Below are positions 43,574-52,882 of a DNA stretch of 64,000 bases, piece by piece; within the stretch, counting starts at the first letter, position 1; each line of letters starts with the position of its first letter. A program made the position numbers and the translations under genes. Below the pieces are notes generated by a model. The model did no database searches, had not been told where the DNA came from, and saw only the letters and a program-made list of their open reading frames with translations. Source of the stretch: Chloroflexia bacterium SDU3-3 (lineage in GTDB: Bacteria > Chloroflexota > Chloroflexia > Chloroflexales > Roseiflexaceae); NCBI GenBank assembly GCA_009268125.1, contig WBOU01000011.1, positions 124,001-188,000 on the forward strand, read 5' to 3'.

Positions 43574-45706
43574 CTAGCGCACATCGCCCGGCCCGCAGGG
43601 CAGCGTGAGTGCGAAGGCCATGCCCGCGTCGCGCGGCTCGGCGCTGAGCGTGCCGCCCAGCACCGCCAGCAGCGTGGTGTGCAGCGCCAGCCCCTGGCCG
43701 CTGCCGCCCTGGGCAGGCGCGTCGGCGGCGGCTAGGCCCACCCCGTCGTCGGCGATCAGCAGGCGCAGCAGGGGCGTGCCATCGGCGCTGCTGGCGCGCT
43801 CCAGCGCGATGGAGAGCGCCAGCGGGCGGGACCTATCGCCGCCGCGCCCGTGGCGGGCCGCGTTGCGCATCACCTCGCGGGCGGCGGCGAACAGCACCTC
43901 GGCGCTGAGCGCGGGCAGGGCGGCGGCGGCGGCCTCGGCCTCGGGGGCCACATGCCAATCCACGCGGTCGAACATCCCGCGCAGGTCGCCCTCGGCCAGC
44001 GAGCGCAGCGCGGCCAGCAGGCCCAGGCCCGCCACATCCACCCGCGCCGTGGCGGGCAGCTCGCGCAGCAGGTCGGCGATCTGGTGGTGCACATCCACCA
44101 GCAGCGCGGTGGATTCCTGCGCGGCGGTGTCCGAGGGGGCCTGGAGCAGCAGCATGGCGGCGTGGATCTTGGGCAGCACGTCGTCGTGCAGCACCTGGCG
44201 GGTGCGGCGATCGAGGATCTGGCTCTCGGCCAGGCGCTGGCGCTGGAGCGCCACCAGGCGGCGGGTCATCGCCGCGCTGGCCTGGGTGTCCAGCAGGCGC
44301 TCGCAGGCCGCGCGGGCCAGCTCGATCTCCTCCTGGGTGTAGAGCGCGCCGTCGCGGCGCTCGCCCAGCAGCAGCGCGCCCGCCAGCCCTCGGTCGTTCC
44401 AGAGCGGGATGGCCCAGCCCGCCCCGCCGAAGCGGCGCGGGTCGATGGGCAGGCACAGGCTCGCCGTTCCAGCCAGCCACCGCGCCATATCGCCCAGCGG
44501 CGGCACCGCGCCCCCGCCGAAGGCCAGCGGCGGCCCGGCCAGCGCGGCCAGCGGCCCCAGCGGCACGAGGTAGGCGGCGCGTGTGTTCAGCAGGTCGGCG
44601 CAGAGCGCGCGGAAGGGCGCGGCGCTCACGCCCTCGGAAGGGGCTGGCAGGCCGAGCCACTGGTCGTAGAGCCGCTGGCTGGCCACGAACGGGCGGATCT
44701 GGCCGGTGCCGCGCTCGCGGGCCACGAAGGTGCGCCATGTGAAGATGGCGTACAGCACGGTGGTGAACAGCGCGGCCAGCACCACCGCATAGAGCAGCGG
44801 GAAGGGCAGATCGGTGCCTGCGCCGATGATCAGGCCGAAGCCCAGCGCGAAGGCCAGCGCGCCCCACCAGTGGCGGGCCAGCCCGCCGCGCGGCAGCGCC
44901 TTGCCCGTGAAGATCTCGTAGGCCGCGATGGCCTGGCCCAGCAGCACCACCACCAGCGCGATCAGCGCCGAGAGCATGAGGTCGAAGGCGATCAGCGCGG
45001 CCAGCGAGCGGCTGGAGATCGCGGGGGCGTAGCCCGCGCTGGCCTGGGTGAGCAGCCAGCCGATGCCCACGGCGGAGACCAGGCTCACGCCCAGCAGCCC
45101 CAGCGACGCGCCCACCAGCCAGGGCCGCGCGCGCAGCCGCCCCAGGTCGCCCATGAACCGCTGCGAGGAGGCCGGGCGGCGCAGCGCCACCATGGCCAGC
45201 ACGATGCACAGCACGCTGAACGCCGGGTAGATCAGCATGGCCGCAGGTACGCCCAGCACCATCTGCACCGGCGTGGGCGAGCCGCGCTCGATCTCGCTGT
45301 AGCGCGGCAGCGGGTTGGCCAGCCACAGCATGGCCAGCGCCACCACACCTAGCGCGCCGCACACCGCCGCCCCAGCGCGGTGCAGCTCGCTGCCCAGCCG
45401 CCCGGCGTACCATGCCATCACCAGGTACCACAGGTAGGGCAGGATGATGAAGGGTGCCCAGCCCACCCGCCACCACACCCCCATCTGGGTGCTCACCTCC
45501 CATATGGCCTGGCCCACCACCGAGGTGTGCACCGCGAAGAAGGCCGCGCCAAACAGCATCCCCGCGCCCGCCGCCAGCGTGCCCCAGGTGCGCCGCTCGG
45601 CATTCAGGATGACGGTGAGGCCCAGCCAGCACATCGTGATCATGTTGAAGAACGACGTGCCGATCAGCACCGTATCGAGCAGATAGATCAGCACACGGCT
45701 CAGCAT
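43574..45706 (-). CDS. Membrane sensor histidine kinase (HisKA_3/NarX-like)
   Basis: The start is placed at ATG 45706, overlapping the end of the response regulator by seven bases; a GTG at 45730 is an alternative. The 710-residue protein has about nine membrane helices in residues 1-325 and a GAF-like region at about 350-470. The phosphoacceptor helix is RRTRQVLHDDVLPKIHAAML near 505, with the LHD histidine. The ATPase domain has VMRNAARHG (N box), IADDGVGL (G1) and GSGQGLAL (G2). It should phosphorylate the regulator encoded just upstream. The N-terminal sensor is of unknown ligand. Confidence 0.88.
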   Translation of the reverse strand: MLSRVLIYLLDTVLIGTSFFNMITMCWLGLTVILNAERRTWGTLAAGAGMLFGAAFFAVHTSVVGQAIWEVSTQMGVWWRVGWAPFIILPYLWYLVMAWYAGRLGSELHRAGAAVCGALGVVALAMLWLANPLPRYSEIERGSPTPVQMVLGVPAAMLIYPAFSVLCIVLAMVALRRPASSQRFMGDLGRLRARPWLVGASLGLLGVSLVSAVGIGWLLTQASAGYAPAISSRSLAALIAFDLMLSALIALVVVLLGQAIAAYEIFTGKALPRGGLARHWWGALAFALGFGLIIGAGTDLPFPLLYAVVLAALFTTVLYAIFTWRTFVARERGTGQIRPFVASQRLYDQWLGLPAPSEGVSAAPFRALCADLLNTRAAYLVPLGPLAALAGPPLAFGGGAVPPLGDMARWLAGTASLCLPIDPRRFGGAGWAIPLWNDRGLAGALLLGERRDGALYTQEEIELARAACERLLDTQASAAMTRRLVALQRQRLAESQILDRRTRQVLHDDVLPKIHAAMLLLQAPSDTAAQESTALLVDVHHQIADLLRELPATARVDVAGLGLLAALRSLAEGDLRGMFDRVDWHVAPEAEAAAAALPALSAEVLFAAAREVMRNAARHGRGGDRSRPLALSIALERASSADGTPLLRLLIADDGVGLAAADAPAQGGSGQGLALHTTLLAVLGGTLSAEPRDAGMAFALTLPCGPGDVR

Positions 45707-46443
45707 AGCGGCGGGAAGGGCGACCAGCACCCACGCTCATCCAGGGTCTGCGGCGTGCCGTCCTCATCCCAGGCCAGCAGCCGCCCGTGGTGCACGATGA
45801 TCGCCGCCCTGGTGCGGGCCACCTTCTCATCGGTCGCGCTGTCGGCCAGGCCCCAGGCCGCGTAGATCTGGCCGTTGGTGCGGCTGATCGTGCGCTTGTC
45901 GCGGAAGCCCATGCGCGCGGCGATCTGCTCGTTGCTCATGCCCTGGGCCAGCATGCGCGCCACCGCCTGCTCGTTCGGCTCCAGCAGGGCCATGGGCGAG
46001 TTGGCATCTTTCTCGCGCACCTCCTGCACCCGCGACTCGATGTCGGGGTCGATGAAGCTGCGGCCCGCCACCGCGTCGCGCAGCAGCGGCACGATCATCT
46101 GCGGCAGCAGGTAGTTCGACTTGCGCACGTAGGCGTAGTGGCTGAGGATCCCCGAGCTGCGGAAGGCGCGGTAGTAGTCGTCATCATCCTGGATGGAGTA
46201 GAACACCACCGGCATGCGCGGGAACTCGCGGCGGATGGCCACCGCCGCCGCGATCCCATTCATCGGCCCGGCCAGCTGCACATCCATCAGGATGGCGTCG
46301 GGCGGCGCGGCCAGGCAGCGGGCCAGGGCATCCTCGCCAGCGCTGCAGCTGTCGATCACATCCACGGCCTTGGTCGCCTCAAGCCCGGCGGCCAGCACCG
46401 GGCGCAGCCGCTCGTTATCTTCTACCAGAAGCAGGCCGATCAT
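45700..46443 (-). CDS. Response regulator with NarL/LuxR-like DNA-binding domain
   Basis: The 247-residue protein has a receiver domain (residues 1-125). The acidic pair is in LLVEDN, the phosphoacceptor Asp near 54 is in AILMDVQLAG, Ser is in VVFYSIQ and Lys is in YVRKSN. The C-terminal domain (about 155-215) has LEPNEQAVARMLAQGMSNEQ and IAARMGFRDKRTISRTNGQI, a helix-turn-helix close to NarL, with an unusual extension AAWGLADSATDEK. It is co-transcribed with the kinase gene, which overlaps its end. It probably regulates local membrane or transport genes, but no target site is seen. Confidence 0.9.
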   Translation of the reverse strand: MIGLLLVEDNERLRPVLAAGLEATKAVDVIDSCSAGEDALARCLAAPPDAILMDVQLAGPMNGIAAAVAIRREFPRMPVVFYSIQDDDDYYRAFRSSGILSHYAYVRKSNYLLPQMIVPLLRDAVAGRSFIDPDIESRVQEVREKDANSPMALLEPNEQAVARMLAQGMSNEQIAARMGFRDKRTISRTNGQIYAAWGLADSATDEKVARTRAAIIVHHGRLLAWDEDGTPQTLDERGCWSPFPPLC

Positions 46444-46534
46444 GGTATCTCCTCATCGCGTATCATCTGAGCAGAGCCTAACTTACCATGAAATAACAAA
46501 GAAGAAAAGCGCCAATAGCCCAGGCCAGAACGCT

Positions 46535-46557
46535 GTACCACGAAGGCGCGAAGAACA
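46535..46557 (+). repeat. CACGAAGG-type repeat, short copy
   Basis: GTACCACGAAGGCGCGAAGA is a single short copy of the interspersed repeat, just after the stop of the VanZ-like gene on the other strand. Confidence 0.55.
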
Positions 46558-46561
46558 AGAG

Positions 46562-46966
46562 CTAGCGCCACGCCGCACTGGCATGGCCGCGCCCAAGGGC
46601 GCGCACCACCAGCCAAGCCAAGGCTATGCCCAGCAGGTCGAAGCCCAGATCGCGAAACTCGTCGAAGCCCACCGGGCGCTGCTTGTACAACAGCTGCAGC
46701 ACCTCCTGCGCTAGCCCGGCGCACAGCAGCAGCGCCGCGTAGCGCCACGGGTGGCGGCGCAGCGCAGTCCATACCCCCAGCACCAGCGCGCCCAGCGCGG
46801 CAAACATGGCCGTGTGGCCCACCGCGTGGGCGGTATCGGTGGCGAACACTATGTCGGTCACAAAGCGCAGCGGCGGCGTGTAGAGCGACAGCCAGCCTAT
46901 GGGAAAGAGGCATATGCCAAACGCCAGCGCCACCAGCGCCAGCGTGCTCATCGGGGTTCGGGCCAT
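46562..46966 (-). CDS. VanZ-like family membrane protein
   Basis: The 134-residue protein has four hydrophobic helices (about residues 8-28, 48-66, 74-90 and 105-122). The pattern TDTAHAVGHTAMFAALGALV followed by GLAQEVLQLL and FDEFRDLGFDLLGIALAW matches the VanZ domain. That domain is known from the teicoplanin-resistance protein VanZ but is widespread, and its reaction is not known. Nothing here links it to glycopeptide resistance, since no van ligase genes are near. It stands alone on the minus strand. Confidence 0.82.
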   Translation of the reverse strand: MARTPMSTLALVALAFGICLFPIGWLSLYTPPLRFVTDIVFATDTAHAVGHTAMFAALGALVLGVWTALRRHPWRYAALLLCAGLAQEVLQLLYKQRPVGFDEFRDLGFDLLGIALAWLVVRALGRGHASAAWR

Positions 46967-47141
46967 AATCGCGCACCTCGCTCATCATCGCCAGTCGGCG
47001 CGGGTCGATCCCGCCAGCGCAGCCTAGCAGCGCAGTGCGGCGCGGGCAAGCACCTGAGTGCGCTGCGCGGCGCATCTGAGGCATGGCGTGGCTAGGCCAC
47101 GCAGGCTATGCTGGGCACGACCGAACAATCAAGGAGATCCC

Positions 47142-47825
47142 ATGAACACCCTTCGCGCCACCCACCGCTTCCTGCAGCGCCACACGTTCTACCCGCTCGC
47201 CATCTCCAGCGCGATCACCATGCTGTTCCTGATCGGGCGCATCATCCACACCCACTCGCCCGCCTACATCTTCCTCAGCTGGAACCTGACCCTGGCCTGG
47301 GTGCCCTATATCTTCAGCCTGCTGGCTGCGCATCTGCACCAGTGGAAGCGGGCCTACTGGTGGGCGCTGCTGCCCTACGCCGCGCTCTGGATGCTGTTCT
47401 TTCCCAATGCGCCGTATATCATGACCGATCTACTACACCTCTGGAACATCCCGCCGGCAATCTGGTGGTACGACATCGGCATGGTCGCAGCCTTCGCGTG
47501 GTCGGGCTGCTTTCTGGCCGTGGCATCGCTGCAGATCATGCAGCAGATCGTACGCAGCTACCTGGGCCAGCTGGCCAGCTGGGCCTTTGTGCTGCTGGCG
47601 CTGGGGCTGAGCGGCCTGGGCGTGTACCTGGGGCGGGTGGTGCGCTTCAACAGCTGGGATCTGTTTCTCAGCCCGCGCATGGTGCTGCGCACCACGGTCG
47701 AGAGCATCACCCACCCCATGAGCCAGCTGCAGGCCATAGGCATGAGCGCGATGTTCGCGGCCATCCTGCTCATGTGCTACCTCACCTTCACCGCGCACCA
47801 GCACGCGCCGCAGCGCAGCAGCTAG
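47142..47825 (+). CDS. DUF1361 membrane protein
   Basis: The start at 47142 follows AAGGAG with ideal spacing. The 227-residue protein has six or seven hydrophobic helices. The family hallmarks are YIFLSWNLTLAWVPYIFSLL (about residues 44-63), WMLFFPNAPYIMTDLLHL (about 85-102), WWYDIGMVAAFAWSGC and YLGRVVRFNSWDLFLSP (about 164-180). DUF1361 proteins are conserved integral membrane proteins without known function. The conserved polar residues within the helices suggest a transport or lipid-linked role, which is speculative. The kup gene follows 128 bases later. Confidence 0.9.
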   Translation: MNTLRATHRFLQRHTFYPLAISSAITMLFLIGRIIHTHSPAYIFLSWNLTLAWVPYIFSLLAAHLHQWKRAYWWALLPYAALWMLFFPNAPYIMTDLLHLWNIPPAIWWYDIGMVAAFAWSGCFLAVASLQIMQQIVRSYLGQLASWAFVLLALGLSGLGVYLGRVVRFNSWDLFLSPRMVLRTTVESITHPMSQLQAIGMSAMFAAILLMCYLTFTAHQHAPQRSS

Positions 47826-47897
47826 CGAAAAAGCCCCGAGCTGCAAAGGCGATCTCCACGCTGGCTGAAACTGGCACGGCTCTTGCCTCGTATTCTC

Positions 47898-47906
47898 TGG
47901 TATAAC
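47898..47906 (+). promoter_or_regulatory. Extended -10 promoter of kup
   Basis: TGGTATAAC lies 48 bases before the kup start and fits an extended -10 element. No good -35 or c-di-AMP riboswitch is visible in the 128-base leader. Confidence 0.4.
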
Positions 47907-47953
47907 TATAGGGACAAAACGATCATCCGAGATACGAGGAACAAAGCACCTTT

Positions 47954-49936
47954 ATGTCAGAAACCCCTAACGATGGCGCTGAGCAGCTGAGCGCCACCAC
48001 AGCCCCCAGCGCACCGCAGATCGATGCCAGCGCCGAGAGCGACCCCGCAGAGACCGCACACAGCGCCCGCCACGCCGCGCAGCCGCTCGGCCTGATGGCG
48101 CTGGCCGCGCTGGGTGTGGTCTATGGCGACATCGGCACCTCGCCGCTCTACGCCCTGCGCGAGTGCTTCAGCGGCCACCACGCCATCGCGGCCACGCCCG
48201 AGAACGTGCTAGGCGTGCTGTCGCTGATCTTCTGGGCGCTGATCATCGTGGTGACGATCAAGTACATCGTATTCATCCTGCGCGCCGACAACCACGGCGA
48301 GGGCGGGATCATGGCGCTGATGGCGCTGGCCACGCCCATCCGGCGTTTCCACCCCAGCAAGAAGCGCTGGGTGGTGCTGCTGGGCGTGTTCGGCGCGGCC
48401 CTGCTCTACGGCGATGGCATCATCACCCCGGCGGTGTCGGTGCTGAGCGCGGTGGAGGGCGTGAAGGTGGTGACGCCGCAGCTCGACCCGTATATCATCC
48501 CGATCACGCTGGTCATCCTGGTCGGCCTGTTTGTGCTGCAGAGCTCGGGCACCGACAAGATCGGCAAGCTGTTCGGGCCGGTGATGCTGGTGTGGTTCGG
48601 CGTGCTGGGCGTGCTGGGCCTGGTGAACCTGCTGCGCTACCCCGAGGTGCTGGCCGCGATCAACCCGATCCACGCGATCATCTTTTTCGCCGCCAACGGC
48701 TGGCACGGCTTCCTTATCCTGGGCACGGTGTTCCTGGCCGTCACCGGCGGCGAGGCGCTGTACGCCGACATGGGCCACTTTGGCCCCAAGCCCATCCGCA
48801 TGGCTTGGTTTAGCCTAGTGCTGCCCACGCTGCTGCTCAACTACTTCGGGCAGGGCGCGCTGCTGCTGCACAATCCCGAGGCGGTGGAGAACTCATTCTT
48901 CCGGCTGGCCCCCACCTGGGCCACCATCCCGCTGGTGGTGCTCTCCACCATGGCCACAATCATCGCGTCGCAGGCCCTGATCTCGGGCGCGTTCTCGATC
49001 ACCATGCAGGCCGAGAACCTAGGCTTCCTGCCGCGCGTGAAGATCATCCACACCTCGGCCAGCGCCTTCGGCCAGATCTACATTCCGGTGGTGAACTGGA
49101 TGCTGATGGTGGCCTGCCTCGCGGTGGTGCTGGGCTTCCGCACATCCAGCAACCTGGCCGCCGCCTATGGCATCGCGGTCACATCCACTATGGCGATCAC
49201 CACGCTGATCTTCGCGGTGGTAGCCCGCGATCGCTGGCAGTGGCCCACCCGCCGCGTAGTGCCGCTGATCGCCTTCTTCCTAATCATCGATCTGGCCTTC
49301 CTGATCGCCAACCTCGTCAAGATCCCACAGGGCGGCTGGTTCCCGCTGGTGGTCGCGGCATTTATCTTTATTGTTATGACCACTTGGAAGCGCGGCAGCC
49401 GACTGGTCTACGCCCGCGAGCGCGACTTCGAGCAGCGGCTTGACCAGCTGCTGGAGTGGCTGGGCTGCAACAAGGTTGCCCGCGTGCCCGGCTCGGCGAT
49501 CTTCCTGAGCGCCGACCCCAAGGGCGCGCCCGCCGCGCTGCTGGCCAACCTGAAGTACAACCGCGTGGTCCACGACCACATCCTGCTGGTCTCGGTGAAG
49601 ATCGCCGAGGTGCCGCATATCGCACCCGAGCAGCGGATGGAGATCGAGCCGCTGGGGCAAGGTCTAGAGCGGATCACGCTGAACTTTGGCTTTATGGAGG
49701 AGTCGCACGTGCCCAAGGCGCTGCTGCCCCTGCAGGAGCTGCGGCCCGAACTGGCGATCGACCAGGCGCCGTACTTCGTCAACCGCACCAAGGTGATCGC
49801 CAGCGAGATCCCGGGCATGGCGCTCTGGCGCGAGCAGCTCTACACCATCATGCGCCACAACGCCACCAACGCGGTCGATTTCTTTCGGCTGCCCGCCTCG
49901 CGCGTGTTCGAGATCGGCACCAGCGTTGAATTCTAG
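47954..49936 (+). CDS. kup: KUP-family potassium uptake protein
   Basis: The 660-residue protein has an N-terminal cytoplasmic tail of about 45 residues, rich in Ala/Ser/Glu. Then comes the family signature LAALGVVYGDIGTSPLYAL (about residues 52-70) and twelve membrane helices to about residue 475. Other conserved stretches are ALLYGDGIITPAVSVLSAVE (about 150-170) and GGEALYADMGHFG (about 262-274). A soluble C-terminal domain of about 180 residues follows. Kup is a proton-coupled potassium importer used at low pH or low potassium. The start at 47954 is the only ATG before the signature with a reasonable leader. Confidence 0.95.
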   Translation: MSETPNDGAEQLSATTAPSAPQIDASAESDPAETAHSARHAAQPLGLMALAALGVVYGDIGTSPLYALRECFSGHHAIAATPENVLGVLSLIFWALIIVVTIKYIVFILRADNHGEGGIMALMALATPIRRFHPSKKRWVVLLGVFGAALLYGDGIITPAVSVLSAVEGVKVVTPQLDPYIIPITLVILVGLFVLQSSGTDKIGKLFGPVMLVWFGVLGVLGLVNLLRYPEVLAAINPIHAIIFFAANGWHGFLILGTVFLAVTGGEALYADMGHFGPKPIRMAWFSLVLPTLLLNYFGQGALLLHNPEAVENSFFRLAPTWATIPLVVLSTMATIIASQALISGAFSITMQAENLGFLPRVKIIHTSASAFGQIYIPVVNWMLMVACLAVVLGFRTSSNLAAAYGIAVTSTMAITTLIFAVVARDRWQWPTRRVVPLIAFFLIIDLAFLIANLVKIPQGGWFPLVVAAFIFIVMTTWKRGSRLVYARERDFEQRLDQLLEWLGCNKVARVPGSAIFLSADPKGAPAALLANLKYNRVVHDHILLVSVKIAEVPHIAPEQRMEIEPLGQGLERITLNFGFMEESHVPKALLPLQELRPELAIDQAPYFVNRTKVIASEIPGMALWREQLYTIMRHNATNAVDFFRLPASRVFEIGTSVEF

Positions 49937-49990
49937 GCGATTTCCAGTACAATAGGCCATACACCACCGCGATCTGAAGGAGATATGCCT

Positions 49991-50572
49991 ATGCGCCGCT
50001 GGCTACTATTCGCCGCAAGTGCTCTCGCTGGCCTTATGATCTGGCGCATATGGCAGCGCTGGCAGCACTCGCCCGATCCATTCGGGCCGGGCGGAGGCTT
50101 CCCGCCTGCCCCGTTCCCAGGCACGCCATCGCCAGCGCTCAGCAAGACCTACGAGCAGCCCAAGGAGCGCGATCGGCGCACCACCCAGCACCGCGATGCG
50201 CGCGCCGAGCAGGCCGAGGCCGACGAGCAGCAGGAGCCAGCCCTGATCGAGCGGGCGGTGGGCGAGGCAGCCCCGCCGAGCCCGCCCGCCCCCGCCGAGC
50301 CGCCGCCCGCGCCTGCCGATGACGATGACCTCATCCTGATCGAGGGCGTCGGCCCCAAGATCTCCACCATCCTGCGGGCGGCGGGCATCACCAGCTTCGC
50401 GCAGCTGGCCGAGGCCGAGATCGGCTGGCTGGCCGATGTGCTGCGCGACGCGGGCATCGTCACCGCCCGCCCCGAGACTTGGCCCATGCAGGCGCGGCTG
50501 GCCGCCCAGGGCGACCTCGCCGCGCTCCGCGAGCTGCAGCAGCGCATCGTCCACGGGCGGCTGCTGAGCTGA
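49991..50572 (+). CDS. Membrane-anchored helix-hairpin-helix (DUF4332-like) protein
   Basis: The start is set at the second ATG (49991), eight bases after AAGGAG; the ATG at 49985 is too close. The 193-residue protein has a short membrane helix (about residues 3-18) and a long Pro/Glu/Ala-rich linker. Its C-terminal domain (about 108-190) begins DDLILIEGVGPKISTILRAA. The GVGPKIS helix-hairpin-helix is like DUF4332 and related domains, which can bind nucleic acids or proteins. It is 54 bases after kup on the same strand and might be co-transcribed. The function is unknown. Confidence 0.75.
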   Translation: MRRWLLFAASALAGLMIWRIWQRWQHSPDPFGPGGGFPPAPFPGTPSPALSKTYEQPKERDRRTTQHRDARAEQAEADEQQEPALIERAVGEAAPPSPPAPAEPPPAPADDDDLILIEGVGPKISTILRAAGITSFAQLAEAEIGWLADVLRDAGIVTARPETWPMQARLAAQGDLAALRELQQRIVHGRLLS

Positions 50573-50577
50573 CCAGG

Positions 50578-51645
50578 CTATTGCTTGAGGTAGAGGTTGG
50601 TGAAGCCCTTGCGTAGGTCGACATCGGCGGTCAGCATGCCGCGACCGCGCAGGAAATCGCTTGAGGCCTGCCAGCTGGCAATGTCGGTATAGCCCAGGCC
50701 CTCCCGCGCGGTCGCGGGGCTCTGCCAGTAGTTGATCGTCTCGGCGAGCACTTTGCGCTGGAGCGCCTGGGTCTTGGCGTCCGCCGACTTCAGCTCGGGC
50801 ACATAGTCGAGGCTGATCGTGAATGCCTCATCCGGGTTGTCGATCACATCCTGCATGCCGTGCAGCAGCGCCTGCACAAAGTTGTGCACCAGCCCGGGAT
50901 CTTTGGCCAGCAGGGTGTCGCTGGTGATCAGGCCATCGGATGCCAGCGGGGCCGAGGCCGACACCGGGATGACGTTCACCTCGATGCCCTGCTGCTGCAG
51001 CTGGATCGGCTCGTTGTTGGCGTAGCCCACCGCCACCTGCACCTTGTCCTGGCTCACCGCCGCCACCTGGTTGAAGCCGATCTCCTGGATGTTCAGATCG
51101 CTCTCGGCCAGCTTGTTGGCATCCAGCAGGGCTAACAGGCCGATGTAGCTGGCCCCAAAGCGGCCCGAGAGGCCCAGGGTCTTGCCCTTCAGATCCGCCG
51201 GGGTCTTAATGCCCTGCGAGGCCTTGCTGAACAGCACGATCGGGAAGCGCTGGCTGACCGTGGCCACCGTAATGATCGGCAGGCCCTGGGCGCGGGCTAG
51301 CAGCACCGAGTCGCCGCTGCCCTGGCCGAACTGCACGGTGCCCTGCGCGATCCGCTGGATGATATCGGTCTCGTAGTGGTAGTCGAACGTGACCTTCAGG
51401 CCCATCTGTGCGAAGTAGCCCTTTTTCTCGGCCACATAGTAGTGGGCAAACTGCACGCTTGGCACATAGGGCATGGCCATCGTCACCGCCTGCTCCGGCA
51501 CGGGCACCACGGTGGGCGTGGCGTCGGCAGTGGCGGACGGTACCGCGCTGGCCGCTGGGGCCGCCGTGGGGGCGGGTGCCGCCGGGGCCGCGCATGCGGC
51601 CAGCGTGATCCAGGCTGCGATGGTGATTAGGATGCGATGTCTCAC
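50578..51645 (-). CDS. NMT1/THI5-like ABC substrate-binding lipoprotein
   Basis: The 355-residue protein has a lipoprotein signal ending TLAACAAP, with Cys18 as the likely lipidation site, and an Ala/Pro/Thr tether. The mature domain shows the NMT1/SsuA/ThiY pattern: YVPSVQFAHYYVAEKKGYF (about residues 60-78), TVQFGQGSGDSVLLARAQGL, LKGKTLGLSGRFG and QVAVGYANNEP. Relatives bind pyrimidines (thiamine precursors), sulfonates or riboflavin. No permease or ATPase gene is next to it and no TPP riboswitch is visible upstream, so it is an orphan here and the ligand is open. Confidence 0.9.
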   Translation of the reverse strand: MRHRILITIAAWITLAACAAPAAPAPTAAPAASAVPSATADATPTVVPVPEQAVTMAMPYVPSVQFAHYYVAEKKGYFAQMGLKVTFDYHYETDIIQRIAQGTVQFGQGSGDSVLLARAQGLPIITVATVSQRFPIVLFSKASQGIKTPADLKGKTLGLSGRFGASYIGLLALLDANKLAESDLNIQEIGFNQVAAVSQDKVQVAVGYANNEPIQLQQQGIEVNVIPVSASAPLASDGLITSDTLLAKDPGLVHNFVQALLHGMQDVIDNPDEAFTISLDYVPELKSADAKTQALQRKVLAETINYWQSPATAREGLGYTDIASWQASSDFLRGRGMLTADVDLRKGFTNLYLKQ

Positions 51646-51736
51646 AGCAATTCCTTCATGTCTTTAAAGCCAGTTCATCTATCCGAAAACGCCGCAGCGC
51701 GCTGGCTGCGCCACGACGCTCGCCCACAATAAAAAA

Positions 51737-51766
51737 GGCGAGGACACCACCAGTGGCATCCTCGCC
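51737..51766 (-). terminator. Intrinsic terminator of the DUF1684 gene
   Basis: On the minus strand an 8-bp stem GGCGAGGA / TCCTCGCC with a 14-base loop is followed by TTTTTTA, 24 bases after the DUF1684 stop. Confidence 0.85.
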
Positions 51767-51789
51767 CGCACCCACAATAGCCGAGCACG

Positions 51790-52608
51790 CTAGTGCCCAT
51801 CCGGGGCAAGCTCGCCTGCCGCAACCCGCACCTGCAGCCAGTTCTGCCTCAGCGGCAGCGGGCAGGTGGCAAATGCGGTGAACGCACAGGGCGGCGAGAC
51901 CGCGTAGTTGAAATCGATCTCCAGCGGCGCAGCTGGCTTTATAGGGATGGAGAGAAACCGCCCAGCGCCATAGGTCTCGTGGCCGCTGGTCGCATCGCGG
52001 AAGTTCACAAACAGCTGCTGCTGGGAGTAGCCGGTCACATCCAGCTGCAAGGCCTGGCCAGCCAGCGTGAAGTGCACCGCGCCAGGCACCTTGGTCTCGG
52101 TCACATCGCCCAGGATGTTGGTCACCGGCACCAGCTTGGGCGTCTCGTAGGGCACAAACGTGGCGGGCAGGCGGAAGGCTGGGTCGGGCGGAAACCAGCG
52201 CCGCCCGCCGAACGACCGCAGCGCCGGGTGCTGGCTATCCCACAGGCGCACGCCCACGCGCTCGCCGCGACGGATGACCACCATGGTAATGCCGCCCAGC
52301 GTCACCCGGTCGGGCTGGCCCTGCGCGTCGGAGCGCAGCTGGGCCGACTGGCAAGCCGCACCATTCACATACAGCACCACGCCGGGGGCGGCGTCGAGCA
52401 GCACCTGGCCATCGTTCAGCGTCAGCGCGCCGCACAACGGCTGGGCGTGCGCGGGCAGCACCAGATCGCAGGCGGGGTCGCTGCCGAAGCTGGCGCGGCC
52501 CTCGGCCAGCCAGTGCAGCCCGGCCAGCGACACCCAGTCGCGGCGCACCGACTCATCGGCCTGGGCACGCCACACCGCCAGCGCCTCCTCATAGGTCTTA
52601 TTGCTCAT
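51790..52608 (-). CDS. DUF1684 domain protein
   Basis: The start at 52608 (MSNKTYEEALAVWRAQ) follows GGGGGAAG. The 272-residue protein begins with an N-terminal helix, then WVSLAGLHWLAEGRASFGSD (about residues 25-44). The family core is TSGHETYGAGRFLSIPI with EIDFNYAVSPPCAFTAFATC and PLPLRQNWLQVRVAAGE at the end. DUF1684 proteins are widespread, FHA-like or beta-rich and of unknown function. No export signal is seen. A small palindrome at 52647 may be its operator. It forms a single-gene unit with its own terminator. Confidence 0.9.
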   Translation of the reverse strand: MSNKTYEEALAVWRAQADESVRRDWVSLAGLHWLAEGRASFGSDPACDLVLPAHAQPLCGALTLNDGQVLLDAAPGVVLYVNGAACQSAQLRSDAQGQPDRVTLGGITMVVIRRGERVGVRLWDSQHPALRSFGGRRWFPPDPAFRLPATFVPYETPKLVPVTNILGDVTETKVPGAVHFTLAGQALQLDVTGYSQQQLFVNFRDATSGHETYGAGRFLSIPIKPAAPLEIDFNYAVSPPCAFTAFATCPLPLRQNWLQVRVAAGELAPDGH

Positions 52609-52646
52609 GCTTCCCCCTAGCCCTTCCCTATGGCCCGAGGCATCTT

Positions 52647-52661
52647 CTTCCTTAAAGGAAG
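52647..52661. promoter_or_regulatory. Palindrome upstream of the DUF1684 gene
   Basis: CTTCCTT-A-AAGGAAG, with perfect seven-base arms, lies 39-53 bases upstream of the DUF1684 start. It is a possible operator; no regulator gene is adjacent. Confidence 0.35.
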
Positions 52662-52734
52662 CTAGTCTACTGCCTGCCGCGTGCGGCGTCAAGTTGTGGC
52701 GTGCCTAGACCCACACGGAAAACCCTTTACCAGC

Positions 52735-52792
52735 AAGGCGCCAACACACCAAGGGAAAACAAGCCAATGAATAGGAAGGCGCGAAGGGCAGA
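52735..52792 (+). repeat. CACCAAGG/GCGAAGG-type interspersed repeat, decayed
   Basis: CTTTACCAGCAAGGCGCC, CACACCAAGGG and GGAAGGCGCGAAGG match the short repeat type and again precede an element copy (52883). Confidence 0.6.
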
Positions 52793-52882
52793 AGCAACCT
52801 AACCTGTCAAACCTGATCGCCGCCAAGACGCGGCAACATGGGACATCGGTCATGCCAACACATGCCGAATTGAGGGAGATCA

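Noticed and set aside
46562-46966. Glycopeptide resistance gene vanZ
   Set aside because: Only the general VanZ-like domain is present, and none of the vanHAX ligase, dehydrogenase or dipeptidase genes is nearby.
47826-47953. c-di-AMP (ydaO/yuaA) riboswitch before kup
   Set aside because: The leader is only about 45 bases after the likely -10 element and lacks the conserved riboswitch core.
50578-51790. TPP riboswitch controlling the NMT1-like gene
   Set aside because: No CTGAGA/ACCTGATC-type thi-box elements were seen upstream of the start on the minus strand.
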